Source: Spirochaetes bacterium RIFOXYC1_FULL_54_7 (GTDB lineage Bacteria; Spirochaetota; Spirochaetia; Treponematales; UBA12059). Taken from it: a DNA stretch of 12,237 nt. Position 1 is the stretch's first letter; each line of letters starts with the position of its first letter. Shown piece by piece: positions 5,373 to 12,237 of the stretch. The stretch covers positions 1 to 12,237 of the forward strand of contig MIBM01000054.1 of the NCBI GenBank assembly GCA_001830645.1. Direction: 5' to 3'. The notes beneath the pieces were generated by a model that was not told where the DNA came from, searched no databases, and saw only the letters and a list, made by a program, of their open reading frames with translations. The position numbers and the translations under genes were made by a program.

Positions 5373-6662
5373 TTACCGGTCTGAAAGCCTTCCGGCCATG
5401 TTGAACAGGGTCAGCACCGGCTTTACCAGGTCTGCTTCCCGGAAGTCAAACCGGCCGTTGTGGTGGGGTCCGGCCAGATCCGAGCCAAAGACTACGTACA
5501 GAGCCTTTCCTCCATTTCCCCTGACCCTCTCCATCATGTAGCTGAAATCCTCGCTGCCACCAAGAGGCAGGGCATCATGGCTGATGCGGCCATAGCCTGC
5601 TTCAGTGGCGCAGGCTGCAGCCAGTTCCATGAGCCCCGGGTCACTTACCGAACTCAAAGCGCCGCCGGCCCGCTCAACCCTGAGGTTTACCCCATAGGCA
5701 TGGGCCTGGCCCTCGGCTATGCGTATGGACTCTTCTTCCACATATGCATTCAGGGCAGAATCGGCCCCCCGGGTCTCGATGACCAACAGGCCTTTTTCGG
5801 GTACCACATTGCGGCCAGTGCCTGCTTCCATGCGTCCCACGTTTATCCTGGTAGCTCCTCCGCCATGCCTGGCTATGCCGCTCAGGTGCACGGCCGTGGC
5901 CGCCGCGGCCAGCAGGGCGCTTCTGCCCTTCTCGGGACTCATGCCGGCATGGCTCGAGACGCCCTGGAAGTGGAAATCCAGCTTGCTGGTAGCCAGGAAG
6001 TCGCCTACTCCACAATGAAAGCGGTCGGTACCATCTGGCAGTATGCCAAGGTGGCCGGCCACAACATTGTCCACATCATCCAGGAAGCCACTCTCGCTTA
6101 TGCTTCTGGCACCCCGGACTCCCTCTTCGGCAGGCTGGAAGACCAGCTTGATCGTACCCGACCAGGCATCTTTGTTGCCTGCCAGCATCCGGGCAAGGGC
6201 CAGACCGATGGAGGTATGCCCGTCATGGCCACAGGCGTGCATGGCCCCATCATGGACGGACACAAAGCCTTCCCGGGCAGGAAAATGCTCAGGATCCCCC
6301 GACTCCTGCACATCCACCGCGTCCATGTCGAAACGGAAGGCATTTACCGGACCAGGGCCGTTCGACATCACACCGGCCACGGCGGTAAAGCCGCCTCCCA
6401 TCCTTGCCACAAAGGCAGGATCCGCACCTTCTGCCAAGGCGCGGTCCCGGCACTTGGCCAGTACTCCCGGAGCCGGCAGCCCCATCATGAAGTCCTTGTT
6501 CATGATGTCCTTGCCGATCTTTACTTCCCAGCCGGCATCATGCAGGGCCTTCGCGACATGGGAGGCAGTCCAGAACTCGGTAAAGCCACTCTCTGCGTGG
6601 GCATGCAGCAGCCTGCGTTCGGTGCTGAGGGCGGCAGCCAATCCGGTTGTATCCATAGCCAT
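5373..6662 (-). CDS. abgA: AbgA-like M20 amidohydrolase (p-aminobenzoyl-glutamate hydrolase subunit type)
   Basis: This protein has 429 residues, close to Escherichia coli AbgA. It shares the features that separate AbgA from other M20D enzymes: a long insert after the first helix (KDFMMGLPAPGVLAKCRDRA) before AFRFDMDAVDV (108-118). Metal ligands of the M20D type are present: Cys144 and His146 in MHACGHDGHT, Glu179/180 in FQPAEEGVRGA, His204, and His400/401 in GPHHNGRFDF. SSHAG (236-240) lies in the dimerisation domain. It is expected to hydrolyse an aryl-amide or acyl bond to glutamate in the cytoplasm. In E. coli AbgA works as a heterodimer with AbgB, but no AbgB is present here. The ATG at 6662 has GGAGAGG (6676-6670) upstream, embedded in the end of the preceding gene; the intergenic gap is 3 bp, so the two are co-translated. 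The family call is strong; the exact substrate is inferred. Confidence 0.88.
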   Translation of the reverse strand: MAMDTTGLAAALSTERRLLHAHAESGFTEFWTASHVAKALHDAGWEVKIGKDIMNKDFMMGLPAPGVLAKCRDRALAEGADPAFVARMGGGFTAVAGVMSNGPGPVNAFRFDMDAVDVQESGDPEHFPAREGFVSVHDGAMHACGHDGHTSIGLALARMLAGNKDAWSGTIKLVFQPAEEGVRGARSISESGFLDDVDNVVAGHLGILPDGTDRFHCGVGDFLATSKLDFHFQGVSSHAGMSPEKGRSALLAAAATAVHLSGIARHGGGATRINVGRMEAGTGRNVVPEKGLLVIETRGADSALNAYVEEESIRIAEGQAHAYGVNLRVERAGGALSSVSDPGLMELAAACATEAGYGRISHDALPLGGSEDFSYMMERVRGNGGKALYVVFGSDLAGPHHNGRFDFREADLVKPVLTLFNMAGRLSDR

Positions 6663-6665
6663 TGT

Positions 6666-7862
6666 TTACACCTCTCCAGCCAGGTCCACGGCACACTTGA
6701 CGAAAACCTGTATGCCGGTGCCCAGGGCGTCTTCGTCAAAATCGTAATAAGGATTGTGGGGTTGTACCGGGGTCTCGCCTGGCTTGCGGTAGCCCAGGAA
6801 CATAAAAGTAGAAGGTACGGCCTTGGCAAAGAAGGCAAAGTCCTCGCCTCCCGGAGCCGGCCGGACCACATCCACAAACCTGTCCTGCCCAAGTATGTCT
6901 TTGGCACTGGCCCTGACGCGCTCGAATATGCCGGCATCGTTGACCAGTGGCGGGTAGGTAAGGCGGTAATCCACCTCGGCCTTGCCACCCAGGGCCTCAG
7001 CGGTCTTCTCGGCAATGGTTATCACCCGCTCGCGGACCTTCATGCGCACCCCTTCATCGAAGGTACGCACGGTGCCCTGGATCTTCGCAGTCTCGGGTAT
7101 GACATTGTAGCGCGAGCCCCCGCTGAACACGCCAACAGTTACCACTGCCTGCTCGAAGGGGTCTATATTGCGCGACACAATGCTCTGCAGGGCAGTGACA
7201 ATCTGGCTGCCGATATAGATGGGATCGATGGCCGTGTGGGGCATGGACGCATGACCGCCCTTGCCCGTTATGTTTATGATGAAGGGATCGGAACCAGCCA
7301 TCATGGGCCCTGGCTTGCTGCCTACGGTGCCCAGATCCAGGTCCGGCCAGAGGTGCATGCCTACCACATGGTCAACATCGGGATTCTTGAGTACCCCGTC
7401 GCGGATCATGTACTGGGCGCCGCCGCCGCTCTGGGCATCTTCCTCCGCGGGCTGGAACAGGAGCTTCACCGTCCCGGGCAACCTGTCACGCATGTCCATA
7501 AGGACCCTGGCAACCCCGAGCCCCATGGCAGTGTGGCCGTCGTGACCACAGGCATGCATCATGCCCGGTATCGTCGACACATAGTCATGGGTGGTTAGTT
7601 CCTGCATCTCAAGGGCATCCATGTCAAAGCGAAGGCCTATGGTCTTGCCGGGAAGGCTGCCCTTGATGATCCCAGCCAGACCGGTTACATGATAGCCCTC
7701 CCGGACCTCGATCCCAAGCTCCCTCAGGACCTTGGCTACCACCCCGGAGGTGCGGGTTTCGCTGCCGCTCTTCTCGGGGTGCCGGTGAAGATCACGCCGG
7801 ATTTCCTTTACCCAGGGCAAGGCTTCAGCTGTTCGGGCAATGATTGTCTCATTGATGGTCAT
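6666..7862 (-). CDS. M20D amidohydrolase (N-acyl-amino-acid/hippurate hydrolase type)
   Basis: This 398-residue enzyme is of standard M20D length. Motifs in order: LHRHPE (25-30), LRFDMDALEMQE (77-88), MMHACGHDGHT (101-111; Cys105, His107), FQPAEED (136-142; Glu140/141), GMH (168-170), GGHASMPH (202-209) in the dimerisation domain, GGSRYNVIPE (248-257), APGGEDFAFF (336-345) and QPHNPYYDFDE (367-377; His369). All expected metal and catalytic residues are present, so it should be active. Relatives hydrolyse N-acetyl- or N-benzoyl-amino acids, indole-acetyl-amino acids or N-acetyl-diaminopimelate, and the sequence does not decide between them. The ribosome binding site AGGAGA lies about 10 bases before ATG 7862. 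The gene lies between the transporter and the AbgA-like gene, taking the position AbgB would fill, but it lacks AbgB's longer chain. It may be a partner or a second enzyme for the imported substrate. Confidence 0.9.
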   Translation of the reverse strand: MTINETIIARTAEALPWVKEIRRDLHRHPEKSGSETRTSGVVAKVLRELGIEVREGYHVTGLAGIIKGSLPGKTIGLRFDMDALEMQELTTHDYVSTIPGMMHACGHDGHTAMGLGVARVLMDMRDRLPGTVKLLFQPAEEDAQSGGGAQYMIRDGVLKNPDVDHVVGMHLWPDLDLGTVGSKPGPMMAGSDPFIINITGKGGHASMPHTAIDPIYIGSQIVTALQSIVSRNIDPFEQAVVTVGVFSGGSRYNVIPETAKIQGTVRTFDEGVRMKVRERVITIAEKTAEALGGKAEVDYRLTYPPLVNDAGIFERVRASAKDILGQDRFVDVVRPAPGGEDFAFFAKAVPSTFMFLGYRKPGETPVQPHNPYYDFDEDALGTGIQVFVKCAVDLAGEV

Positions 7863-7893
7863 GGCGGTGAGTCTCCTGTTCAGATCGGATGCT

Positions 7894-7938
7894 GCATAGG
7901 ACGCCTGTCACTCTAGAACCTGGACAGGCGTCCTGTGC
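7894..7938 (-). promoter_or_regulatory. Large intercistronic inverted repeat between transporter and hydrolase
   Basis: AGGACGCCTGTC (7898-7909) and GACAGGCGTCCT (7923-7934) are perfect 12-bp arms around a 13-base loop. After one mismatch, GCA/TGC (7894-7896, 7936-7938) extends the stem. It fills most of the 81-bp gap between the transporter stop and the next ATG. No T-run follows on the minus strand, so it is not a standard terminator. It could stabilise the 3' end of the transporter message, attenuate downstream expression, or be a dimer binding site. Confidence 0.65.
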
Positions 7939-7943
7939 GTTTG

Positions 7944-9473
7944 CTACATGAAGACACCGGCTCCAGGGCCGAGGGGCAGATTGAAAACCATCCACACTAT
8001 GAGCTGGACCAGCCAGACAAGCAGGAATACTATACTGAAGGGAATGGACATGGCCATCACCGTACCCATGCCCGCATCCTCGTCATAGCGGCGCAGGAAA
8101 CCCAGCAGTATGGGGAAGTAGGGGAACAGAGGTGATATGTTGTTTGTAACCGAGTCGCCGATGCGGTATGCCACCTGGGCAAAGGCCGGTGAATAACCAA
8201 GCAGCATGAACATGGGCACGAAGACTGGTGCCAGCAAGGCCCACTTGGCTGAACCGCTGCCGATGAAGAGGTTCACGAAGGTAGTGAAAAGGATTACCAG
8301 AATGATCATGGGGATACCCGTGAAGTTCCAGGCCTTGAGCAGATTGCCAAGGGAAACCGCGAGCACCAGGCCCATGTTTGACCAGTTGAAATAGCTGACA
8401 AACTGGGCAATCACGAACACCAGGACTATGTAGCTTGCCATATCCTTCATGGCATTGCCCATATGCTTGGCTACATCGCCACCGGTCTTGATGGCTCCGA
8501 CCTTGCGGCCATATACCACGCCGATCAGGACGAACCACAGGAAGATGAAGGCTATGATGCCGTTCAGGAAGGGAGATGGAACCAGGCCGCCCTGTGGGTT
8601 GCGGAAGAGTGAAGTCTTGGGCCAGAGTACGGCAATGACGCCACCCCAATATACCAGTGTGGCAATTCCTACGTTGCGGAGGCCCTTCTTCTCTACATCC
8701 GAGACCTCCATGTTGGTCTCCTGGATCACGAAACCAGCCTTGGGAGTATAGGGACCAATCTTCTTCTCCACGAACAGTGATACCCAGGTGCCGGCCACGG
8801 TCAGTAGCAGGGTGGAGACTATCATGAAGAAGTAGTTTACCGCCGGCGACACGGCGATTGCGGGATCAACGATCTTGGCGGCTTCAAGGGTAATGCCCGC
8901 AAGGAGTGCGTCGGTACCCACAATAAGCAGGTTGGCGGTAAAGCCGGCGCAGGCGGCGGAATAGCCTATGGCTATACCAACCAGCGGGTTGCGCTTGGCC
9001 GCGTAGAAAATGGCTCCCGCGAGGGGTGGAATGATGATCACCGCCGCATCACTGGCTATGTTGCCGCAGATACCAACCAGCATGATGATCGGAACCAGCA
9101 GTTGCCTGGGAGCGGCACTGATGAAGCGCTTCATCATGACGTTCATCAAGCCAACCTGCTCAGCCAGACCGATACCGAGCATCATGGTCAGCACCAGGCC
9201 AAGGGGCGCAAAGCCGACAAAGTTCTTGGTAAGGTCGATGAACATGTACTTGATGCCATCAGCCGAAAGCAGGCTCTTGATGGTCACCATGGCATCCTTG
9301 GAGGGATGCTTGACCTCGACCTTCATGGCACCCAGGATTGCGGAAAGCACAACCACCGCTACCATGAGTACCACGAACATCATGAACGGGTGGGGAAGCT
9401 TGTTCCCGGATCGTTCAACCCAGTCCAGGAAGCGATACAATATCGGCTTCCTCTCGCTCTTCTCTTTCGTCAT
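7944..9473 (-). CDS. abgT: AbgT-family transporter
   Basis: This inner-membrane permease of 509 residues matches E. coli AbgT (510) in length. A soluble N-terminus (TKEKSERKPILYRFLDWVERSGNKLPHP) precedes the first helix, followed by many hydrophobic segments with the family's features: FAPLGLVLTMMLGIGLAE (about 89-106), GNIASDAAVIIIPPLAG (about 137-153), GFTANLLIVGTDALLAG (about 177-193), GSGSAKWALLAPVFVPMF (about 405-422) and IGDSVTNNISPLFPYFP (about 438-454), containing the conserved Asn/Ser/Asp residues of the substrate and ion pathway. The family imports p-aminobenzoyl-glutamate; some members export sulfonamides. The two cytoplasmic hydrolases behind it favour import here. The start is set at ATG 9473 by AGGAGG five bases upstream, not at the upstream in-frame ATG 9494. 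It is the first gene of the operon, read away from the double-TetR gene. Confidence 0.93.
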   Translation of the reverse strand: MTKEKSERKPILYRFLDWVERSGNKLPHPFMMFVVLMVAVVVLSAILGAMKVEVKHPSKDAMVTIKSLLSADGIKYMFIDLTKNFVGFAPLGLVLTMMLGIGLAEQVGLMNVMMKRFISAAPRQLLVPIIMLVGICGNIASDAAVIIIPPLAGAIFYAAKRNPLVGIAIGYSAACAGFTANLLIVGTDALLAGITLEAAKIVDPAIAVSPAVNYFFMIVSTLLLTVAGTWVSLFVEKKIGPYTPKAGFVIQETNMEVSDVEKKGLRNVGIATLVYWGGVIAVLWPKTSLFRNPQGGLVPSPFLNGIIAFIFLWFVLIGVVYGRKVGAIKTGGDVAKHMGNAMKDMASYIVLVFVIAQFVSYFNWSNMGLVLAVSLGNLLKAWNFTGIPMIILVILFTTFVNLFIGSGSAKWALLAPVFVPMFMLLGYSPAFAQVAYRIGDSVTNNISPLFPYFPILLGFLRRYDEDAGMGTVMAMSIPFSIVFLLVWLVQLIVWMVFNLPLGPGAGVFM

Positions 9474-9478
9474 CAGGT

Positions 9479-9484
9479 CCTCCT
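9479..9484 (-). promoter_or_regulatory. Ribosome binding site fixing the transporter start
   Basis: On the minus strand AGGAGG (9484-9479) lies five bases before ATG 9473. It sits inside the seven-codon extension that would begin at ATG 9494, which has no such site, so the shorter start is preferred. Confidence 0.7.
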
Positions 9485-9535
9485 TGGCCAGCATGCAATA
9501 ATTTCGGCCATATTCCTGCCATGACCGTTACTATC

Positions 9536-9564
9536 GATGTACCATGATATGCAGAACCCGTCAA
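9536..9564 (-). promoter_or_regulatory. Predicted promoter of the abg-like operon
   Basis: On the minus strand TTGACG (9564-9559, 5 of 6) is followed after 17 bases by TACATC (9541-9536, about 3 of 6). The transcript would begin near 9529 with a leader of roughly 55 bases. The weak -10 suggests dependence on an activator. Confidence 0.4.
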
Positions 9565-9596
9565 GGATTTTCTTTCGGCTTGGAACCATGAGGCGC

Positions 9597-9625
9597 TTGA
9601 CCAATATGGCTTCATTCAGTAAGTT
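9597..9625 (+). promoter_or_regulatory. Predicted promoter of the double-TetR gene
   Basis: TTGACC (9597-9602, 5 of 6) is followed after 17 bases by TAAGTT (9620-9625, 3 of 6). The start would fall near 9632, about 15 bases before the ATG. It stands back to back with the abg-like operon promoter, their -35 boxes 32 bp apart. Confidence 0.35.
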
Positions 9626-9627
9626 AA

Positions 9628-9637
9628 CGACCGGTCG
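9628..9637. promoter_or_regulatory. Perfect palindrome at the double-TetR transcription start (candidate operator)
   Basis: CGACCGGTCG is a perfect 10-bp palindrome placed over the predicted start point and 9 bases before the ATG at 9647. TetR-type repressors often autoregulate through such sites. It lies on the TetR-gene side of the divergent region, so any effect on the leftward promoter would be indirect. Confidence 0.4.
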
Positions 9638-9646
9638 CAAACAAAT

Positions 9647-10909
9647 ATGAAACACGAAGACATTCTGGCAGCGGCGTTCCGGGTCTGGGGACGCGAAGCC
9701 TACAGGAAAATGAGCCTCACCGAGGTGGCAGCCGAACTCGGCGTTACCAAGCCTGCCCTGTACCGACACTTCAAAGACAAGGATCAACTGCTGGCTGCCA
9801 TGCACACCGAGTTCTTCGACCGCTATGCCGGGGCCATGAAAAAGGCCTTCCCCAGCGGACTTGCTGGCACGGCCAGCTCTGTCCCCATGATCCTTGACCT
9901 ACTGGGTACCCTGGCCGGTTTCTTCGGTGCCAGGCCAGGTGACCTGGCCTTCATGTTTGCCAGGCTCATGCGCTTCCCGGACGTGGACAAAGTCTTTGCA
10001 TCGGAACTGTCAGCCAGGGGCGTGCAGACCGACCTCCAGATGGCTGGATCCGAGCCTGGCCGGAACCAGGCGCAGATGGCAGTTGGCACCTGCTTCTTCA
10101 TGGTGGCCTTCTTCCACCTGGATCGCAGGCACAGACAACTACCCCATCCTGCAAGCCATAGCGAACTGACTGCCCTGACAGCCTCGATACTGGATCTTGC
10201 AGCCCATGGCCTGGGACAAAAGCCTGATACGGCCGTGGATGCCCCAATCAGTCCTTCTCCGGCAGGCCTTGCACCAGAGACTCCCCCAGCTAGCGATTAT
10301 GCGGCCCTGGAGGCCAAAGCCAGGCTGACCGAGCAGGAAACAGCAGCCCCGGACGGGCTTCTGCCGGCGGTTGCGGCAGTAGTGGCAGAGGTAGGCTCAT
10401 GGACTGCATCGATGGATATGGTAGCCAAGCGCTCGGGTCTGTCAAAAAGCGGCCTGTATTCCCACTTCAAGAGCAAGGAAGACATGCTGTTGCGCCTGTT
10501 TTCAGTTGAGTTCGAACGGATCAGCGAAGCCTTGGCCAGACGGATGGATGGAACAAATCCGCCTACGGAACAACTATACCTGGCCATGGCAACCGCAGCC
10601 GAATACCTTCTGGCGAGGCCAGACATACTGGTGGCTCTGGACTGGCTTCGTATGCAGCGCCTGGGAGTGCCGGACCTGCTGCCGCCGCGCCTGCTTGAGC
10701 TGTTCTCGTTCCTGGGCGAACCGGACTCAGGCCTGCGTCTTGTAAACGGCTCCCTGAGTCTGACTGTGCGCTGGATACTGTTCCTGACCATACACCAATT
10801 GATGCGTTGTACTGGCAGTGCCAAAGGGACCGGGGCCATCCCTGCAGAAAGATTGCGTGCCCTGCACAAATTCATGCTGAATGGCCTGATGGAGGGGGTG
10901 AAACCATGA
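9647..10909 (+). CDS. Tandem (double) TetR-family transcriptional regulator
   Basis: This 420-residue protein is twice the usual TetR length and has two complete TetR-type DNA-binding regions. The first HTH lies at 24-45 (SLTEVAAELGVTKPALYRHF, then KDKDQLL). The second lies at 255-276 (SMDMVAKRSGLSKSGLYSHF, then KSKEDML). Each is followed by a helical region of ligand-domain size (about 55-188 and 285-418), with a Pro/Ala/Ser-rich linker (192-216) between. The two halves differ widely outside the HTH, so any duplication is old or it is a fusion of two regulators. One chain could act as a single-chain pseudo-dimer or bind two sites. The ATG at 9647 is the natural TetR start but lacks a ribosome binding site; the predicted leader is about 15 bases. 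Downstream is a TolC-type gene on the same strand, which suggests an efflux regulator; upstream is the divergent abg-like operon, a second possible target. Confidence 0.9.
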   Translation: MKHEDILAAAFRVWGREAYRKMSLTEVAAELGVTKPALYRHFKDKDQLLAAMHTEFFDRYAGAMKKAFPSGLAGTASSVPMILDLLGTLAGFFGARPGDLAFMFARLMRFPDVDKVFASELSARGVQTDLQMAGSEPGRNQAQMAVGTCFFMVAFFHLDRRHRQLPHPASHSELTALTASILDLAAHGLGQKPDTAVDAPISPSPAGLAPETPPASDYAALEAKARLTEQETAAPDGLLPAVAAVVAEVGSWTASMDMVAKRSGLSKSGLYSHFKSKEDMLLRLFSVEFERISEALARRMDGTNPPTEQLYLAMATAAEYLLARPDILVALDWLRMQRLGVPDLLPPRLLELFSFLGEPDSGLRLVNGSLSLTVRWILFLTIHQLMRCTGSAKGTGAIPAERLRALHKFMLNGLMEGVKP

Positions 10910-10986
10910 AAAGCTTGCGATATAGTTGCGTTCTGCGGAGAATATCACCGCAACGGTCGCGCCTTGGGCGGATCGAATATGAATGA
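10906..10986 (+). CDS. 26-codon ORF coupled to the TetR gene by ATGA
   Basis: ATG 10906 overlaps the TetR stop (ATGA, stop 10907-10909) and has a very strong ribosome binding site, GGAGGGGG (10891-10898), seven bases upstream. The product begins MKSLRYSCVLRRISPQ, is strongly basic in its first 23 residues, and ends at TGA 10984-10986, 61 bases before the TolC gene. No family is recognised. It may be a translated leader peptide ahead of the efflux genes, or the stub of a gene whose body was lost. The start signals are seen; a function is not. Confidence 0.4.
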   Translation: MKSLRYSCVLRRISPQRSRLGRIEYE

Positions 10987-11034
10987 CCTGAAGCTTGTCC
11001 GGCGCTTTTGCGCGTTCAGTTACCAGGTTGATAC

Positions 11035-11040
11035 AGGAGA
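11035..11040 (+). promoter_or_regulatory. Ribosome binding site of the TolC-family gene
   Basis: AGGAGA seven bases before ATG 11048. It fixes the start of a gene that has no stop inside the window. Confidence 0.65.
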
Positions 11041-11047
11041 CTTTCCC

Positions 11048-12237
11048 ATGGAAACCCAGCACTCCGCCAGTGGATCCGTTCCACTGCGCACCCTCATTGC
11101 GGTGGCAGCCCTCATCGCTCTGGCCATACCGGCCGATCTTGCCGCCCTCGGTTCAAAAGAACCCCCGAAGCCGGCAACTGATGAAGCCATCCGCATGGCC
11201 GTTGCCCCACCTTACAGTGCTCCGGCCGAATCCGCCGGCACGGCCCGGTTTTCACTGCCTGGCCTCGTACCCGCAAGCCTGGGACCGGCTGTTGACGGCG
11301 CCTTCACCGGCCCGCCCCCTGATGCCGGCGGAGCACTGGTCCTGGACATCAAAGGGGCCGTGGAACTTGCCCTGGCCAACAACGTGGGCCTGGCCAGCTC
11401 CCGCATAGACAGCTCCGCCAAGCAGCGCAGGGTGGACACCGCCTGGAACGTATTCATCCCTACGGTGGATATCTCCGGCACCATGGCCCGGATGAATGTC
11501 CCGACAATCGTGGGGACGCCACCAGCTTCGATGGAACTACCCCAGTGGAGCGCCTCCGGCTCACTGTCGGCACAGTTGATGCTCAATGTGGCGCTCTTCG
11601 AGGGCATGAGGAACCTCCAGCTGGACTACGAGGCCGGCCTCATCACCTACGCCCAGGCAAGGGTCAAGCTGGAGCGGGATGTACGCAAGGCCTACTACAG
11701 CATCCTCCTGCTTCAGGAGAATGTATCCTTGATGGAAGAAAACATTGCGGCCGCCGAGCGCCGGGCTGATCAGGCCCAGGCCAACTACCGCGCCGGCCTG
11801 GTGCCCGAGCTTACCCTCCTGCAGGCCAGGGTGGCGGCGGCCAACCTTAAACCGGCCCTGGAGGAACTACGCAACGCCGTAACCTCTTCCCTGGCCGGCT
11901 TTGCCATGAACCTGGGTCTGCCACGCGGTACCGACATAAGCCTGGCAGGAGCCCCGGAACCGGTCTTTGTGAAACTTGACGCCGATGAACTGACCGGCTC
12001 TGTGGCATCCGGCCGGCTGGAGGTAAGGAGCCTGCTCAAGTCCCTTGAGCTGATGGAGAGCGCCAGGAAACTTGCTGCCCTGCAGCTGTACTCTCCGTCC
12101 CTGATACTCGGCCTCAACTTTGACCCAAGTCTCGCTCCAGGGCTCGATCCCTTCAAGGATTCATGGATCGATGGCGACAACTGGAAACAGCGCTCGGGCA
12201 TGTTCAGGGCTACCCTGAGCTACCGGCTGAACGGCCT
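11048..12237 (+). CDS. TolC-family outer-membrane efflux protein (5' part)
   Basis: The frame is open from ATG 11048 to the window edge (396 codons, no stop). The first 34 residues form a signal peptide (PLRT at 12-15, hydrophobic 16-34). Residues 36-95 are a Pro/Ala-rich linker longer than in classical TolC. From about 98 the outer-membrane efflux (OEP) repeat begins: LVLDIKGAVELALANNVGLA, then WNVFIPTVDISG (a strand of the beta barrel), GSLSAQLMLNVALFEGMRN, long coiled-coil helices (LITYAQARVKLERDVRKAYY; ERRADQAQANYRAGLVPELT), and the start of the second repeat (YSPSLILGLNF). The protein forms the outer-membrane channel of a tripartite pump; the adaptor and inner-membrane pump would be expected just beyond the window. 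It lies 138 bp after the double-TetR gene on the same strand, probably as part of its regulon. The overall style resembles spirochaete TolC proteins. Confidence 0.88.
   Translation, partial: METQHSASGSVPLRTLIAVAALIALAIPADLAALGSKEPPKPATDEAIRMAVAPPYSAPAESAGTARFSLPGLVPASLGPAVDGAFTGPPPDAGGALVLDIKGAVELALANNVGLASSRIDSSAKQRRVDTAWNVFIPTVDISGTMARMNVPTIVGTPPASMELPQWSASGSLSAQLMLNVALFEGMRNLQLDYEAGLITYAQARVKLERDVRKAYYSILLLQENVSLMEENIAAAERRADQAQANYRAGLVPELTLLQARVAAANLKPALEELRNAVTSSLAGFAMNLGLPRGTDISLAGAPEPVFVKLDADELTGSVASGRLEVRSLLKSLELMESARKLAALQLYSPSLILGLNFDPSLAPGLDPFKDSWIDGDNWKQRSGMFRATLSYRLNG

Noticed and set aside
5460..7598. A 712-codon open frame on the + strand
   Set aside because: It lies antisense to the two M20 hydrolases, has no recognisable domain, and is explained by the G+C-rich codon bias of the minus-strand genes, whose motifs are unambiguous.
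9474..9494. Upstream ATG at 9494 as the transporter start
   Set aside because: The strong AGGAGG site lies inside that extension and points to ATG 9473; the shorter protein matches the family length.
1..12237. CRISPR arrays, tRNA or rRNA genes, complete insertion sequences
   Set aside because: No regularly spaced direct repeats, cloverleaf-like segments, conserved rRNA stretches or transposase motifs were seen on either strand.

Overview
The window reads as bacterial chromosome of moderately high G+C, with coding densely packed except for two weak patches: an A+T-richer left end (1-160) and a decayed stretch (about 2.68-4.08 kb). No rRNA, tRNA or CRISPR array was seen. The Gram-negative-type outer-membrane efflux protein (TolC family), the style of its N-terminal region, the AbgT/M20 cluster and the mixture of gene families suggest a spirochaete (Treponema/Spirochaeta-like). 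This is inferred from protein style only and is not proven.

Layout. 1-80: the last 17 codons of an unknown + strand gene, then a perfect 8-bp hairpin. 167-604 (-): an Rrf2-type regulator with a three-cysteine Fe-S-type motif. 753-1999 (-): a two-gene unit of a small secreted protein of unknown function followed by an aspartate/glutamate-family racemase. It is divergent from 2167-2679 (+), an exported, cysteine-less thioredoxin-like (YtfJ-like) protein. The two directions appear to share one promoter region with overlapping -35 boxes and an inverted repeat. 2680-4077: a graveyard. It holds an alpha/beta hydrolase fragment with a GHSWGG elbow and a C-terminal frameshift, joined out of frame to the N-terminal membrane part of a 7TM-type (AraC-family) sensor-regulator that carries an in-frame TGA, plus a few doubtful small ORFs.

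4078-9473 (-) is the clearest functional unit. Transcribed from right to left, it encodes an AbgT-family transporter, an M20D amidohydrolase, an AbgA-like M20 amidohydrolase and a three-part regulator (N-terminal sensor-like domain, degenerate GGDEF-like domain, C-terminal winged helix). The last three genes are separated by 2-3 bp. A large perfect inverted repeat sits between the transporter and the first hydrolase. The likely job is uptake of an aryl- or acyl-amino acid such as p-aminobenzoyl-glutamate and its hydrolysis in the cytoplasm. The usual AbgB partner is absent, and its place is taken by an unrelated-subgroup M20D enzyme.

9647-12237 (+): divergent from the abg-like operon is a 420-residue protein with two complete TetR-type HTH domains in one chain. 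It is followed by a 26-codon ATGA-coupled small ORF with a strong ribosome binding site, and then a TolC-family outer-membrane protein that runs off the window. This looks like the start of a regulated efflux operon.

The most unusual items are the double-TetR protein, the AbgA/M20D pairing with its embedded regulator, the intercistronic hairpin, and the chimeric pseudogene.
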